Assembly: GCF_000003815.2 (NCBI RefSeq) | Contig: NC_049995.1 | Coordinates: 2,304,994 to 2,368,993 of the forward strand | Source of the DNA: Branchiostoma floridae | Lineage: Eukaryota > Chordata > Leptocardii > Amphioxiformes > Branchiostomatidae | Direction of reading: 5' to 3' | DNA length: 64,000 bases | Shown: positions 23,450-34,800 of the stretch, in pieces | Numbering within the stretch: position 1 is the first letter of the stretch | How the letters are laid out: the number at the start of each line of letters is the position of its first letter | Program-made: the position numbers and the translations under genes | The notes under the pieces: generated by a model | What the model saw: only the letters and a program-made list of their open reading frames with translations | The model's database searches: none | What the model was told of the DNA's origin: nothing

Positions 23450-23860
23450 AAACTTTAATCTTTTGTAGTAAACTTTGATCTTTGGCTGATACAAATTGGT
23501 TTGGCTCTCGTGACAGGAGTAAATGGAGAGGCGGAGTTATTAAGTTTTTACATGAATATAATATGTCTCCACTGTTCAAAGTGTGACGATTGAAGACAAT
23601 CAAATACTGTAAGCTTTCATCTTTTCTGGTCCGTAAGTTGCCTGAGAAAAGATGCATATTGAATCGGCTCTCGTGACAGACTTAATTGGACCGGCGGAGT
23701 TATTACGTTTCTATGTGATACGTCTCGACGGTTCAAAGTGTTGAAGATTGAAGAAAGTAAACTTAAATCTTCTGTAGTCTGTAACTTCGGTTGATCAAAG
23801 ATACATATTGAACCGGCTATCGTGAAAGGCTTAAATAGACGAACGGTGTAGGACGTGTTT
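23450..23860 (+). promoter_or_regulatory. Upstream repeat region of lectin D
   Basis: About three inverted units of the lectin upstream repeat (GGCTCTCGTGACAG at 23502 and 23671; CGTGAAAGG near 23822) lead directly into the lectin D start region. Promoter role inferred. Confidence 0.45.
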
Positions 23861-23893
23861 CTGCTGTCCAGTCTCAAGCTGAAAATCGCCATC

Positions 23894-26800
23894 ATGTCGG
23901 AAGAGGATCAGCAATCCCAAGCCAACACTGGAGGTAACAAGTTTTTATTGTTTCTCTGCCTGATTCTTATTTTTCGACAAAAGACAGAAATTTGCCCACG
24001 CCACTTTGTAAGGGTTTCTGCTCACAGTGTTATCGCGTCAGACATATGCTGTGAATTTCCTGACTAAGTCTGATCTTAAAAAGATATATACTCAAAACGT
24101 CCCGAAAATCAGCAGAAAAAGAGGTGGACAAATATATTCGTTGGGTTCATTACATGGACTTTTCTAAAACCTTGCCTCCGCAATTTTGACACTTTTTGAA
24201 GGGTCACGTATCAGGGGTCATCGCGTCAGACAGATGACTTCTGAAAATAAACATTTCGATAAATTTGCAGTTTGTCTGATACCTGAATTGACCTGGGACA
24301 ACTTTGAGAAACTTCTTCAGATTATTTTACATGTACCATGTTTTTAAATATCAACATTTTCCCCAGGCACCACGCCCCAGCAGCAGTCCCAGACTTATTG
24401 GAGGTCCCTTGCGGACGCCGCTGCGAACATACCCAACACGATGTACGTCTCCAGAGCAGGTAAAATATTTTGATAGAAACGGCTTTCTGAGCCATGTTTG
24501 GGACCGTTTTCTCACCGCAAAAGCGCCACCTACATCGGCTACATGAGAAGCAGAACTCTAGTTAGAAGCTCTGACGAAGGTGTCTGAGAGACATCGAAAC
24601 GTAAGCAATGTAAGTACTTTCTGGTTGTGTAATAAGAATTCTACTTCATCCTATATTCTACCAACCTGATGAAACTTTTTTCGGGAGTCTAAAGCAGTTG
24701 TCACTAAGACGTTGTGACGTTACTTGAAATGATCTGATTCCTAATTAGTTCCTTCATCTATTATTACTGATGGAAGAGCCTGTGCACGATTTGTTACAAT
24801 AGCGCCACATATATTCATCAGAAAAGCGGTATCGTAATGAAGAATAGTAAGCAAATGCCCTAATTATAGAAGTATTGATTCAAAGCTTACAGTGAATATA
24901 GAGAAACACAACTTCAAAGAGTCTTCAAACATTTTGGAAAATGTTTCATTTATCTGACATCAACACAGGTGCAACGTACGATACGGGCGCTAACAACAAG
25001 ATTAAGACGAAGTATCGCAGCCTCCTCAAAAATCCGTTGCACACCGCTGGGTTTGTGTTCTGCCTGGTAGTCGCCATCATGCTGCCATATTTGACAGGTA
25101 CAGTAGGCCCGTTTTACTCTCGAAACAGAGGTTGGGTTTTGGCTTTTTCATGACGCGTTGCGGGCGTTTTCGCCGGGTTCTCCATTTTGTCCCGTTTTCT
25201 AAAACGTCAAAAAAACAGCCGAGGTCGAACCTTTGCTTTTTAGAGAGCAGGTCCTTTTAATTTATTTCTTCAAATTAGACATGATGACTTCATCAGGCTT
25301 GTCAGTTTAAAGCTCAGCTTGTCGGAGTATTAATTATAATAATCTGTCATTTTCGTTGAGTACCATTACTTTCGCCAAGAAGGTTATAGCATGTATATGT
25401 TTGGTACCGTGTAAATGTAGTTAATTATATAACTTAAGTGGCTACAAGTCGATTAATATGAAGCTATAGGTTGTTAGGTACTCTGAAATCGAATAATTGC
25501 CCCCCCCCCCCCCCCCGTACGGGTTTCTAAGGGACTGCAGCAGAAATTCTGTTTTTCCTATTTTGGAACCTGGACCAGTTATGGTTACCAATTTCGAATC
25601 AATCAAAGGGATAGGCAAAGTAACTAGTTCTCGGAAATAATGTACATGCGTTTGCGCAATTCGACCTTTACTTATACGCATGTTATCACCTCAATTGCAT
25701 CTTCAACACAGTTAAAGTCATCAGTCTGTCTGAGGATATGGCCAAACTGTCAAAAGAGATTGCCAAGCTCCGGACAGGACTGCGGTTTCCTGAACAAACT
25801 GATCTGGAAGGTAAGTACATAATGCCCTTGTATATAATGGATTGCCGATTTCTACCTAAGCCCTTGTTTATTGATACCAGAAAATACCTCATTTTCAACA
25901 ATTAGTTCGTAACTGGTAGCGAGTTCGGCTCGGAATCTAGAGGTCCTGAGTTAGATCCCCGCCGTGCCCCCGACGTTGTGCCGTTGGGGTTGTGCACTTT
26001 ACACAACCTTCCTCACAAGTTCACCCAGGTGTAAAAATGGGTACCTAACTTCGGTCGGGGAGGTAAAGGACTACCTTTACCTTCTGTCTGTACCGTGTAT
26101 GTGGCACTGCTAATATATAAGTTACGTATACAAGACTTTAGTGCAGTGCCACATTGTCCTCGTCTGTCCAAAAGCAAATAGTTGGTTTTTTTCTTCAAAA
26201 TGCTCACCATGTATGTACTTTTGTGTAACTCACGATGGTAGAAAAAATGTGGCGTGGTTGTAAAACCATAGATTCGTTTTATCAGAGTCTCTTGGACCTC
26301 TGAACCAAACTGGAACCATGGGGCCAGCTGGTCATCCTAGAGAAGGGGGAGTCATGGGATCGGGACCGACTGGCCCTGTGTCTGTCGGACCCCCAGGGGC
26401 AAAGGGAGCTACTGGACTAACTGAACGAGGTGAGGCATCAATAATAGTTTCTAAGCAAACTTCTGACCTTTTGCACAATACTGTAAATGTATTTAAGTTC
26501 GCGGGGATTTGATTTCGCGGTAGCACTATACACTGCGGTGGTTTTAAGTTCGCGGTAGCACCATGCACTGTAGTCTCTTACTGCCATGGAAAAATGTTCA
26601 CGGTGGTTTTAAGTTCGCGGTGACATTAAACCACCGCAAAAGTTTCTGTATCTACAGTATATTTTCTTACTAGCTGTACTTACTTGATTGTAATTCTTCA
26701 ACCTCGGGAAAGGGCCAAACTGTATTGTAGAAAAAGTTTTGAGTGGGAAGTCCAGGAATGTGTGATTCCGTTCTTGTACTCTTGTTGACCCTGCTGTACC

Positions 26801-27585
26801 GCTAGTTCACCATTATCCGTAGGGTAACCTTTATCCGTCCTTTTTAAGAACAATGTATTAAGGTATATCAAGTCGACAGATGGTGGTTTGAAACTATCTT
26901 GAAAATAGTACAATTTGAAACTACCGTTCATCGACTTCTGAATATCCCTGGCCTTGTTTAGCAGTGACAACGGATATAGGTTTAAGGCGGATAAAGGTTA
27001 AGTAACGTTATCAATCTAAATCTGTTTTTCTAGTGTCGTGTCCAGAAGGTTATACAAAGTGGCGCGGAACCTGCTACAAATTGTTCAACGAAGTCCCAAG
27101 GACCTTCAGCGATGCGGGTGAGACCTGTCGCAAAGATGGCGGCACCCTCGCCATGCCCCGAGACGCTTGGATCAACGGCTTCCTCGCCACCTTGTCTAAC
27201 CGCAACAACTATTACTGGATAGGTCTGCACGATCCGCGCACGGAGGGACAGTGGGAGTGGGTGGACGGGTCTAAGCTTAGAAAGTACAGCTCGTGGTCCG
27301 AGGGACAACCAGATAGCAAATACGGGAACGAAGATTGCGTTGTTTACAACAGTAATGTCCCTGTAGCCGGGTATTGGTATGACCTGGAATGCCACAACAA
27401 AGAATACTTCTTCTGCCAGGTGGCTCCAGGTACTTCACTCTAAAGCACCATAAATACTAGTATATAACGTTACATATTTTAATATTCTCTTTAGAATATT
27501 ATTGCCATCGCAGAACACATTTTCCCTCGTTCTTTAACTTACAGGACGTACTAGACGACAGGCTGAGCTCTCACCGCAATTATGA
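23894..27585 (+). CDS. Lectin D: C-type lectin with a reduced collagen region
   Basis: Predicted 313 residues. Exons: 23894-23933, 24367-24459, 24969-25097, 25712-25810, 26286-26429, 27034-27429, 27545-27585. N-terminus [13 protein letters not shown]; membrane span [15 protein letters not shown] at about 68-87; neck at 88-120; then a collagen-like segment of only about 48 residues with a single GPVSVG break and several non-Gly interruptions, against 192-228 residues in B and A. The lectin domain (169-300) keeps WIGL, QPD, WYD and six cysteines, but is the most diverged (NEVPRTF, NRNNYYW). The last exon lacks one base present in A and B (GTACTAG rather than GTACCTAG), which removes their early stop and gives a longer tail, [12 protein letters not shown]. 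It is tail to tail with SF3B6. Confidence 0.87.
24571..24600 (+). ncRNA. Hammerhead-ribozyme-like core (retroelement remnant)
   Basis: CTGACGA is followed by a 7-bp stem (GGTGTCT paired with AGACATC, loop GAG) and then GAAAC, the arrangement of the conserved core of hammerhead ribozymes. Penelope-like elements are known to carry such motifs, and the surrounding sequence looks like a fragment of one. I could not resolve stem III or the cleavage site by eye. It lies in intron 2 of lectin D. Confidence 0.4.
25917..26100 (+). mobile_element. SINE-like element (second family)
   Basis: Contains a box B-like GAGTTAGATCCCC and a body 'ttgtgcactttacacaacctt', 'cctcac', 'cccaggtgtaaaaatgggtacct'. A related body occurs at 34325-34460. 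It lies in intron 4 of lectin D. Confidence 0.5.
26481..26657. mobile_element. CTGTAAAT-type MITE in lectin D intron 5
   Basis: TA-CTGTAAAT ... ATCTACAG-TA, 177 bp, with internal GTTCGCGG repeats. Starts about 50 bp after the collagen exon donor. Confidence 0.7.
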
Positions 27586-28159
27586 GACGATTTTCAGACC
27601 GTCTTCTTATTTTTCTTAGAAAACTCAACAGAAATAATACGAAACTGAAGTTCAAAAACTATTAGTTTGTTAGATTATACTCTAAGACACAATGCAAGGA
27701 ATTTGCGAGTTTCATGTATAACATTATAACTTGTGAAGATTTGTGTATTTTCTGTTTTTCGTTTGACATGTTCCATTGAAGAACAATTAATAGTATGTAC
27801 TTCGATTAATGCCAATGTATATGGTTTTAAATTTGATGATTGTTATAGAAAACAGACGATGGTGATAGAAAACTGGAAAGCTTTGCATGGGATTGAAGAA
27901 AAGATGCAAAATGTAGTTGTAAAGGACACGGGACTGCAACTTATACAACCATGACAGGTATATAGTTGTATGTGCTGTCAACGTTTTTGACTTAAGGAGT
28001 TGATCTTGTAAAACATTTATTCTACAGAAAATCCACTCCCTTTGTATACTAGTAAGCATAAAAAGACAAAAACGCCAGTAAGGTTTACTGTAACCTGGAC
28101 TTTGAGTGATAGTTGACAAAAAATATTTGTTGCATGACAACTAAAAACAAGCGATTGGG

Positions 28160-28330
28160 CATCATCATTTTATCTCCAAGCTGATCTTGCGACAGTACCA
28201 CAAAATAGTATCAAAAGATGGCAGAGTGAAGCCGGCTTAGGAGTGTGTTTTGCTACAAGGCAAATGGACACCTCTTGGCTGACTACACTTATGCCATCAT
28301 AGGATCTACTTAGAGATTAATCACCATCAA
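28160..28330. mobile_element. Small TIR-like element near lectin D 3' flank
   Basis: Contains AGTGAAGCCGGCTTAGGAGT, whose complement appears at about 50090-50115 in a similar context (CTCCTAGGCCGGCTTCACT). The two copies lie in opposite orientations. Family unknown. Confidence 0.35.
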
Positions 28331-28599
28331 GTTGTAATGTTGTGTACTTGAGATTTAGAAGTGATAAAGTAGACGCGCTATCTACCCTGTTGAACAAAAA
28401 CTGCATATTTGTTGTAACCAGCTCTAGGCTACTGATATTATGAAACAAATACTGTTGAAATCCAACACAAAGCACAACTCGCCTTTTTGATAAAGCAACT
28501 CCAGTCTTTGCTAACGATTGGGTGGAGGGACAGCTGTCTTTTGTAACACCACCCTTTGCAAATTATGAATTATACACGTGAATTTAAATTCCATGCTAA

Positions 28600-29458
28600 G
28601 CAATATACAATTTCTAGTAATTAGTAGCTCCATTTTGGCAATGTCTACTTGAAAATGATGACAACACTAAAAGAAATGATGCAGCGTTTCAACTAAGAGT
28701 TTGACCAAAATTTATTACGTATCTGGTTCATGTCCTTCTGTTAACTTGTATCTAGAGTTAAGGAATGTAAAGAACCAATGACAATGTACAAAAATCAGAT
28801 TTCTTTTCCTATGGTGACAATACTTTTTGTTGTTAATTTGCTTGGGGTATTTTTGGTCATTGTTCACTGAACACCACTACAGTGAGCACTTCTAAACTTT
28901 TATGATCATCATCATCAGTCACTCCTAAACTTTTATCATACTTAAAAAATGTGTGATACTAGTAGCTTCATGCTTACAAGAAGACTTTGGAGAGTAACAT
29001 GTATCACCAAGTTGATTGTAAAAGTTATGAAGATCAAAGAATATCAGTGTACAAACGTTATGCTTCACTGGATCTTTCATCTACAAACATACAAAAAAGT
29101 GACAGTACTAGTGTACAGTGTGCACCAGTTATCTAAACAACTTCATGCTTTAAAAGCAGCAAAACTAGAGACGAGTTTGGTTGCCCACATGTGATTCAAA
29201 TTTTTTGTTTATAAACATGGTTGTCCGATTCTATGACCAAACAATATTCCTTTTTAACAATGTTACATCATAGTTTTTGAGGGTCATAACTATAAATATG
29301 TTCCGGCAGTACATACGTTTCATGTATGTGTTTTTTTTACATATCTAGGCTCATAAAACATTCTTGGCTTCCTCATCACCAATACCTCGAAAAATATTTA
29401 GAGAAGCTGTCCTGACTAATTTTCAGTCCTGTAGGTACAAAAGTATCTGGTTCTAGTC
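28600..29458. other. Intergenic, lectin D to SF3B6
   Basis: AT-rich sequence with no gene I can support. An 81-codon frame at 28949-29194 has no recognisable domain or splice context. It must contain the 3' ends of the convergent lectin D and SF3B6 transcripts. Confidence 0.5.
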
Positions 29459-31461
29459 CTATTTAGCCTCCGTTCTTGCTGCGTCTCCCCCGACTCCATA
29501 CTTGGCCTTGAGCTTGGAGAGTTCCTCCTCCTTCTTCTTCTGGTCGACCTTCTTAAATGCCTATAAGAAGGGGAACAGAAATGCAGGACTCCATGAGAAA
29601 AAAATGATCACACATTGTATTTACCTGACATTAGGAAAATGAAAATTTACACTCATGTAATTTATTGTAAACAAAAAATGACACGAAATTTATGAAGTAA
29701 ATGGTATATGTACAAACAAAAACATTAAGAAAGTTTGATTTTATTATACTAATTTATAGATGAAATAGAAAGCTGACTTTTTCGTGACGTACATACATAT
29801 ACAGCAACGCATACATCATATTCATAGCAAATACAGTACTGTTGTAAAGGGTGCTATTATAAAATGTACATAATGCTTATAATACAATGCAACTGAAAGA
29901 GTAACCATGGAAGTATAATAAACTGTGAACAACTGTTAGCTGTAACTTTTTCAAAAATTCATGTTTTAAAAGGATTTCAAAATCAAATACAACATTGAAA
30001 ACTCAATATTCAACACATAACAATAGCCAATATTCTTAAAAAATGATGATATAATATGCTTTATTAGAAACAAACTATCCTTGGCGGCAAGCCGGAAATA
30101 TTGAAGAACTGCCTACCCTGTTGGGTTGGTAGTAAAGTACCACCAGATATCTGTTGCACACGTTAAACCCTGAGAGATGGTCGCAGGCATTCTTCGCATC
30201 AAAGATGTCTTCATAGACAACATATGCTGTGCCCTTTGTCTCTGGTGTGTTACCCCTGAAAAAAAATTAAGAGCACGAATATTAGTTGATCCCACATTTA
30301 CTTGACATTATGGCATTGCCATAACTTCTAGAAAGAAATCCATATATACTAAATACAGTTTTGGCAAATTACAATATTAGCACTATTCGATAATCATCAG
30401 TTAGAGTTTGTATATATCCCATAATGCTTTGCTCAAATCTATCCCATAAAGCCTTGCACACTGAGCTGTAACAGAAAACACAAATTGGGTACTAAAAATT
30501 GTAAATATGAACCAAAATGTAAAATATGATTTCTATAAAATGTTCCCGAAAGTACCCTAGTGACAATTATGAGACTTTATGGTCAAGTCATATCTTAATT
30601 CGTCTGCTAAAGAAGTTTTTAGTGTAAAGCGTCATGGAACCACAACACAAAGACGTCAAGAGAATTGCCCCTATATAAAGGCAGCACACCTGTACTCCTT
30701 GGCGTGTTGTATGAAAGGAGAGAAGGTTAGCACTCCCCTTGATAAGGACGGAAGACCCGCTTGCGGGTTTACAACACATATACGGTTAAGGCATTGCCGC
30801 CTACTTCGCGGCATCTAACCAATTTTTTACGGTCGTCACTTTTACACACACATTCAATAAAAAAACTTCGGTACATCTACAAGACCGTCTCTACATGGTG
30901 CTGACCAGGCAAGGGTAATGGACAATTTTTTTATGGATAACCCTTTGATTTAAGCTGAATTTACCGTCCCTGACGCGTTATGTGCACTATGAAAAAGCCA
31001 GAATATTCTTTAGTAGACATTTATGTGGGCTTAAGCCGGAAGAAGAAGAATTTTCGGACAAAGTCAAGGGATCGTTGACTTACATTCGGATCTGTCTGAT
31101 GGCGCCGTACTTGCCGAAGATGTCGTACATCTCCTCTGCTGTGATCTTGTAGGGAAGGTTCCGCACGTAGAGGATTCGGTTCACCTCTGGCGGCAACCGA
31201 ACCTGGGAAAGGGAAGGTGGAATTTTTTTAGAGGAAGGAAAATCATACATGTTTCCAAGCACAACAAGGCCAAGCACCCTATTCGAAAATCGGGATTTAT
31301 ATAAAAATAAGCGATCATAGGACTCATCGAACTAGCAAACCAAAATCAACGATGTACAGACTATAAATAAAACCCTGTTTTGAGCATATTTTGACGAAGA
31401 AGAAGGTTAAATTGGCGTTTTTTCTACTCACATTCGCCTTTCTCGCTGCTTGCATCGCCAT
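29459..31461 (-). CDS. SF3B6: SF3B6, splicing factor 3b subunit 6 (SF3b p14)
   Basis: Nuclear spliceosome protein of the U2 snRNP SF3b complex; the family contacts the pre-mRNA branch adenosine and binds SF3B1. Four exons (high to low): 31432-31461, 31084-31202, 30117-30255, 29459-29560; 129 residues, against 125 in human as I recall. The single RRM is complete: RNP2-like ILYVRNL at about 21-27 and RNP1-like GTAYVVYE at about 57-64. [15 protein letters not shown] and [10 protein letters not shown] are near-identical to the human protein. The Lys/Glu-rich tail ([12 protein letters not shown]) follows. The start ATGGCGATG lies in a good context. An acceptor-like site at 31499-31500 suggests that this exon extends to 31498 and that a 5' UTR exon lies further upstream. 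It is head to head with the TPD52 gene. Confidence 0.96.
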
Positions 31462-31498
31462 CTTGAAAGCTTTGGTGTCGAGGGAACGTCATGACCAC

Positions 31499-31865
31499 CT
31501 ACAAACAAAGAGAGAAAGTTAGCAGCAAAATTGATACTCAGCACAAATACGTCAGTATACTAACGAAACATTAAAACTAAAAATACCAATACTAAAATCA
31601 TAGGTAATAAATGTTATCTATATCAATTTGATGGATACACTTCTGTTTCTGTAATTTTTGCTCAGTCCATAACGTGTTTGTACGCGGTGTGACGTCAGGA
31701 TATCTCGCCCGACATCTCGCGAGATCTGAGGCGACATTTGGCAGGATTTGCGTTACGTCACCATTTTCCACGACTGCAGACGAGAGAAGACCACGTACCT
31801 GACAATTCCCGACATTTTCCCGCAACTTTTCAGCCTCAAACTCCTCAAACCGACCAAGTCTCGTC
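31499..31865. promoter_or_regulatory. Bidirectional promoter SF3B6 / TPD52-like
   Basis: The two start codons are 405 bp apart, facing away from each other. Between them lie a palindromic TCTCGCGAGA at 31715-31724 (the CGCG element, bound by BANP in mammals), a full CRE TGACGTCA at 31690-31697 and a near CRE TTACGTCA at 31753-31760. No TATA box is evident, as expected for a housekeeping promoter. Confidence 0.7.
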
Positions 31866-34800
31866 ATGGACGGCACAACTCCTCCAACAAGACCAGACTC
31901 TCTCTATCCAGACGTCACGAAACCAGGTAAAATACAAACCGGGGGTTCATAAATGGGGGGAGGGGCCTTGGTGTTTATATTTTTCTTTCCGCTTTGGGGA
32001 GGGCAAAGCTAAAATCAATGGGACAAAATTATAATACATGTCGCACCAACACGTCTAACGATTCGCAACGTCTAGTTCCAGCGTAAAAGTGTTAGCTGTA
32101 ATCATATTTACGAAAACATTGCATGTAAAAAAGACATTATTTAATACTTTTGTCGCTTTAAAAATATATCGTGATGTTGTCGAATGTGGAAATGGTGACT
32201 AAATGTCACATGATTATTTCCATGACCTTATTTTTGTCCCGGATCCATAATTTTGTTGTTAGCGAGTTATGGTCGATATTTTCGAGGAAGAATGTCTGTA
32301 GTAAATATCCACATCATTCAGAATATATTGAATTTATCTAAAAACATGGTATTGTATTATATGATATCCAGGAACATACAACTTATTACAAGGGAATGTA
32401 CCTGATTAACATGTTCCATATTGTAGCAGTAAGGGGGGAAAATGAAGATGAAATTCTTGCATGAATTTGTAAAGAATTGACATTAAAAATTACTTAGCCA
32501 CTAGGTTTTTCTAGTATAATTTTTGTAAATTTTCAAAACTGATAAATTTCTGAAAGCTGTTGATTTAAATTCACTATAATTTGCTAACCTTGCATATTTA
32601 TAACCCTCATTGGAAAATTCCATCCAGAAAACAGGAAGTTTGACCATAAAACAGCAAAATCAAAAGTGAGATCATATCAGCCGTATACACATAAACGATA
32701 AACCATTGATAGCAATTACCATGTAATGAATAGGAAACATATCCATAAACCTTTAAACTAATTAGGAAACCCAGTCATAGTAGAGACCCTTAATGTAATT
32801 AGGAAACCAACCAATAGAGAGATTCTCCTAATGATTCAATGCCAACAGCATAATTGCAGACAAAGGTTCTAGATTGACAAGCAGATTTGAGTTAAACATC
32901 AGCAATTCTCGCTGATTGGAGCCAGAGCTAAAATGACTGTCGCCAAGAAGCATCTAGGCTGAAATTTTGTATCTGGTCATTTTTGTACTGAAGCTGTTGT
33001 TATCATTTTGCAAAGATGATCTTAGTCTGTCCTTAATTTTAAGATATTCTAGTTGGAAAGTAAAGATGTAATGAATTCCTGTTGGGCTGGTTTTTGGGGG
33101 TACTTGTTTTTCTGGTACTGCCTCAATGCCTGGAGGACATGGAGGAAGTGGATATGTTACCTATCGTGACTGATTTTAAGTGTTTAATGTTAGAAAGGAG
33201 TAGAAACAGACAGAAACAATATCCTCCCAGGATTCGAACCCGCACTGAATCCGGGCTGCCAGACCACAAACCCAGATGCTACTAGTAAACTGTTACGTTA
33301 TGCCAAAGGCTCAGAGCCATTTGACATGGATGGTTTGGTAGTCTTACTGTTACATTAACTTAAAGACCTCTCTTTCAAATTTTAAAGCTGGTTCGTGATC
33401 GACAGGAAGAAAACCTCGCTTGATGAGCCCACAAGCTCAAAAGGATATCTATTGTTTGCAGGTTACTTACTTACTGAGTTCTCAATGAAGTGAATTTTAC
33501 TTAGAAGAATTATGTGCTCAATTCTTGAACAAGTTTGAAATTTGGTGTCCATCTGGTGATCAAAACAATTTGGCAGAAGGTCATTTTATAGTGTGATGCT
33601 GGCTTTAGTACTGACAATAAATTGGGATTGCTTTCAGCTCATGCAAGAAGCAATGGCTCTCAAAAGAAATTCCTGCTTGTCATTTGAGATAAACTGCTGC
33701 TATTTCAGTATTTTTATTTGTTTACAAATTCAGAAGATGAGGTTTCTTGAGGACATGTATGCTTTCATGTAGATGTGCACCTGTTAGCAAAAATGTTTGG
33801 AACTGTAGACTGCTGACTCCCCCCAGGGGCTTGGAATAGCCACCTGCATTGCAGGAACAATTGATATAAACAATGTGTAATTTGCATAACTATGATAATA
33901 CAAAGTCACCTAATAGTTCAAGAGCAAGAACTGCATTTTGAACACTGCTCCAAATCTATCTGTGTACTCAAAACTTGGAATACATTGAGGGGAAAATTCA
34001 GTTTTATGCCAGAACATAAAACTCTTACTCTTAGTCTTAGCTTGGGTGTCATTACTACTACTGTATGGGACTCAAATTTTACAAAGAAGGAGAAAGGAGT
34101 CATTTGCAGTGTTTGGTTGCGATTGAAACAACTGCAGTCGCACAATGCACTACTACATGTAGTACCACATAAAATCACTGTGAATATTTCACAATTTACT
34201 GTTAGTTACTGTACCATGGTATATTCTCACAAGACAAATGGGAAATCCTAAGTTACATGTACAATGTACAATAAAGTTATGATTTTATGGGAATTCATCA
34301 TTCCCTTTACCAATGTTAACAATCAAATTTTAGGTTCTGGGACGGTTCACATCCCTGGCAAGCCACAGTGTTGTGTCCTTGTGAAAGGCACTTAACACCT
34401 ATTTCCTCACTGGACGCAGGTGAAAATAGTGCCTAGCTTTTGGTTACGGACATCCTCTTACTAGATGGACTGTAAAGCAGGATGCCCCATGTTTGAGGAG
34501 AACCACACCTCTGGTAGGATAATTGAAGATTTGAAGTACAAAACATTTATCCAAAAGAGCACTTATTAGGAGTCCATCCCAAAGTGATATTGATTTATAC
34601 CTTGCAGTCTGGTCTCCAGTTTGACATCTTGAAAAGGTGATGGTCACCTGTTATGTCAATCCTTCCACTGATGAAGGACGTTAACGTCCTTGCACTGATG
34701 TGGTATGTCTCAATAAACAAACAAATAAATAAATATCACAACTTCAATTAAGATAGTACAGAATGCTAAACTGTTTATGTTTATCTTATACAAGGTCACT

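Noticed and set aside
28949-29194. 81-codon frame between lectin D and SF3B6
   Set aside because: No domain or conservation signal that I can see.
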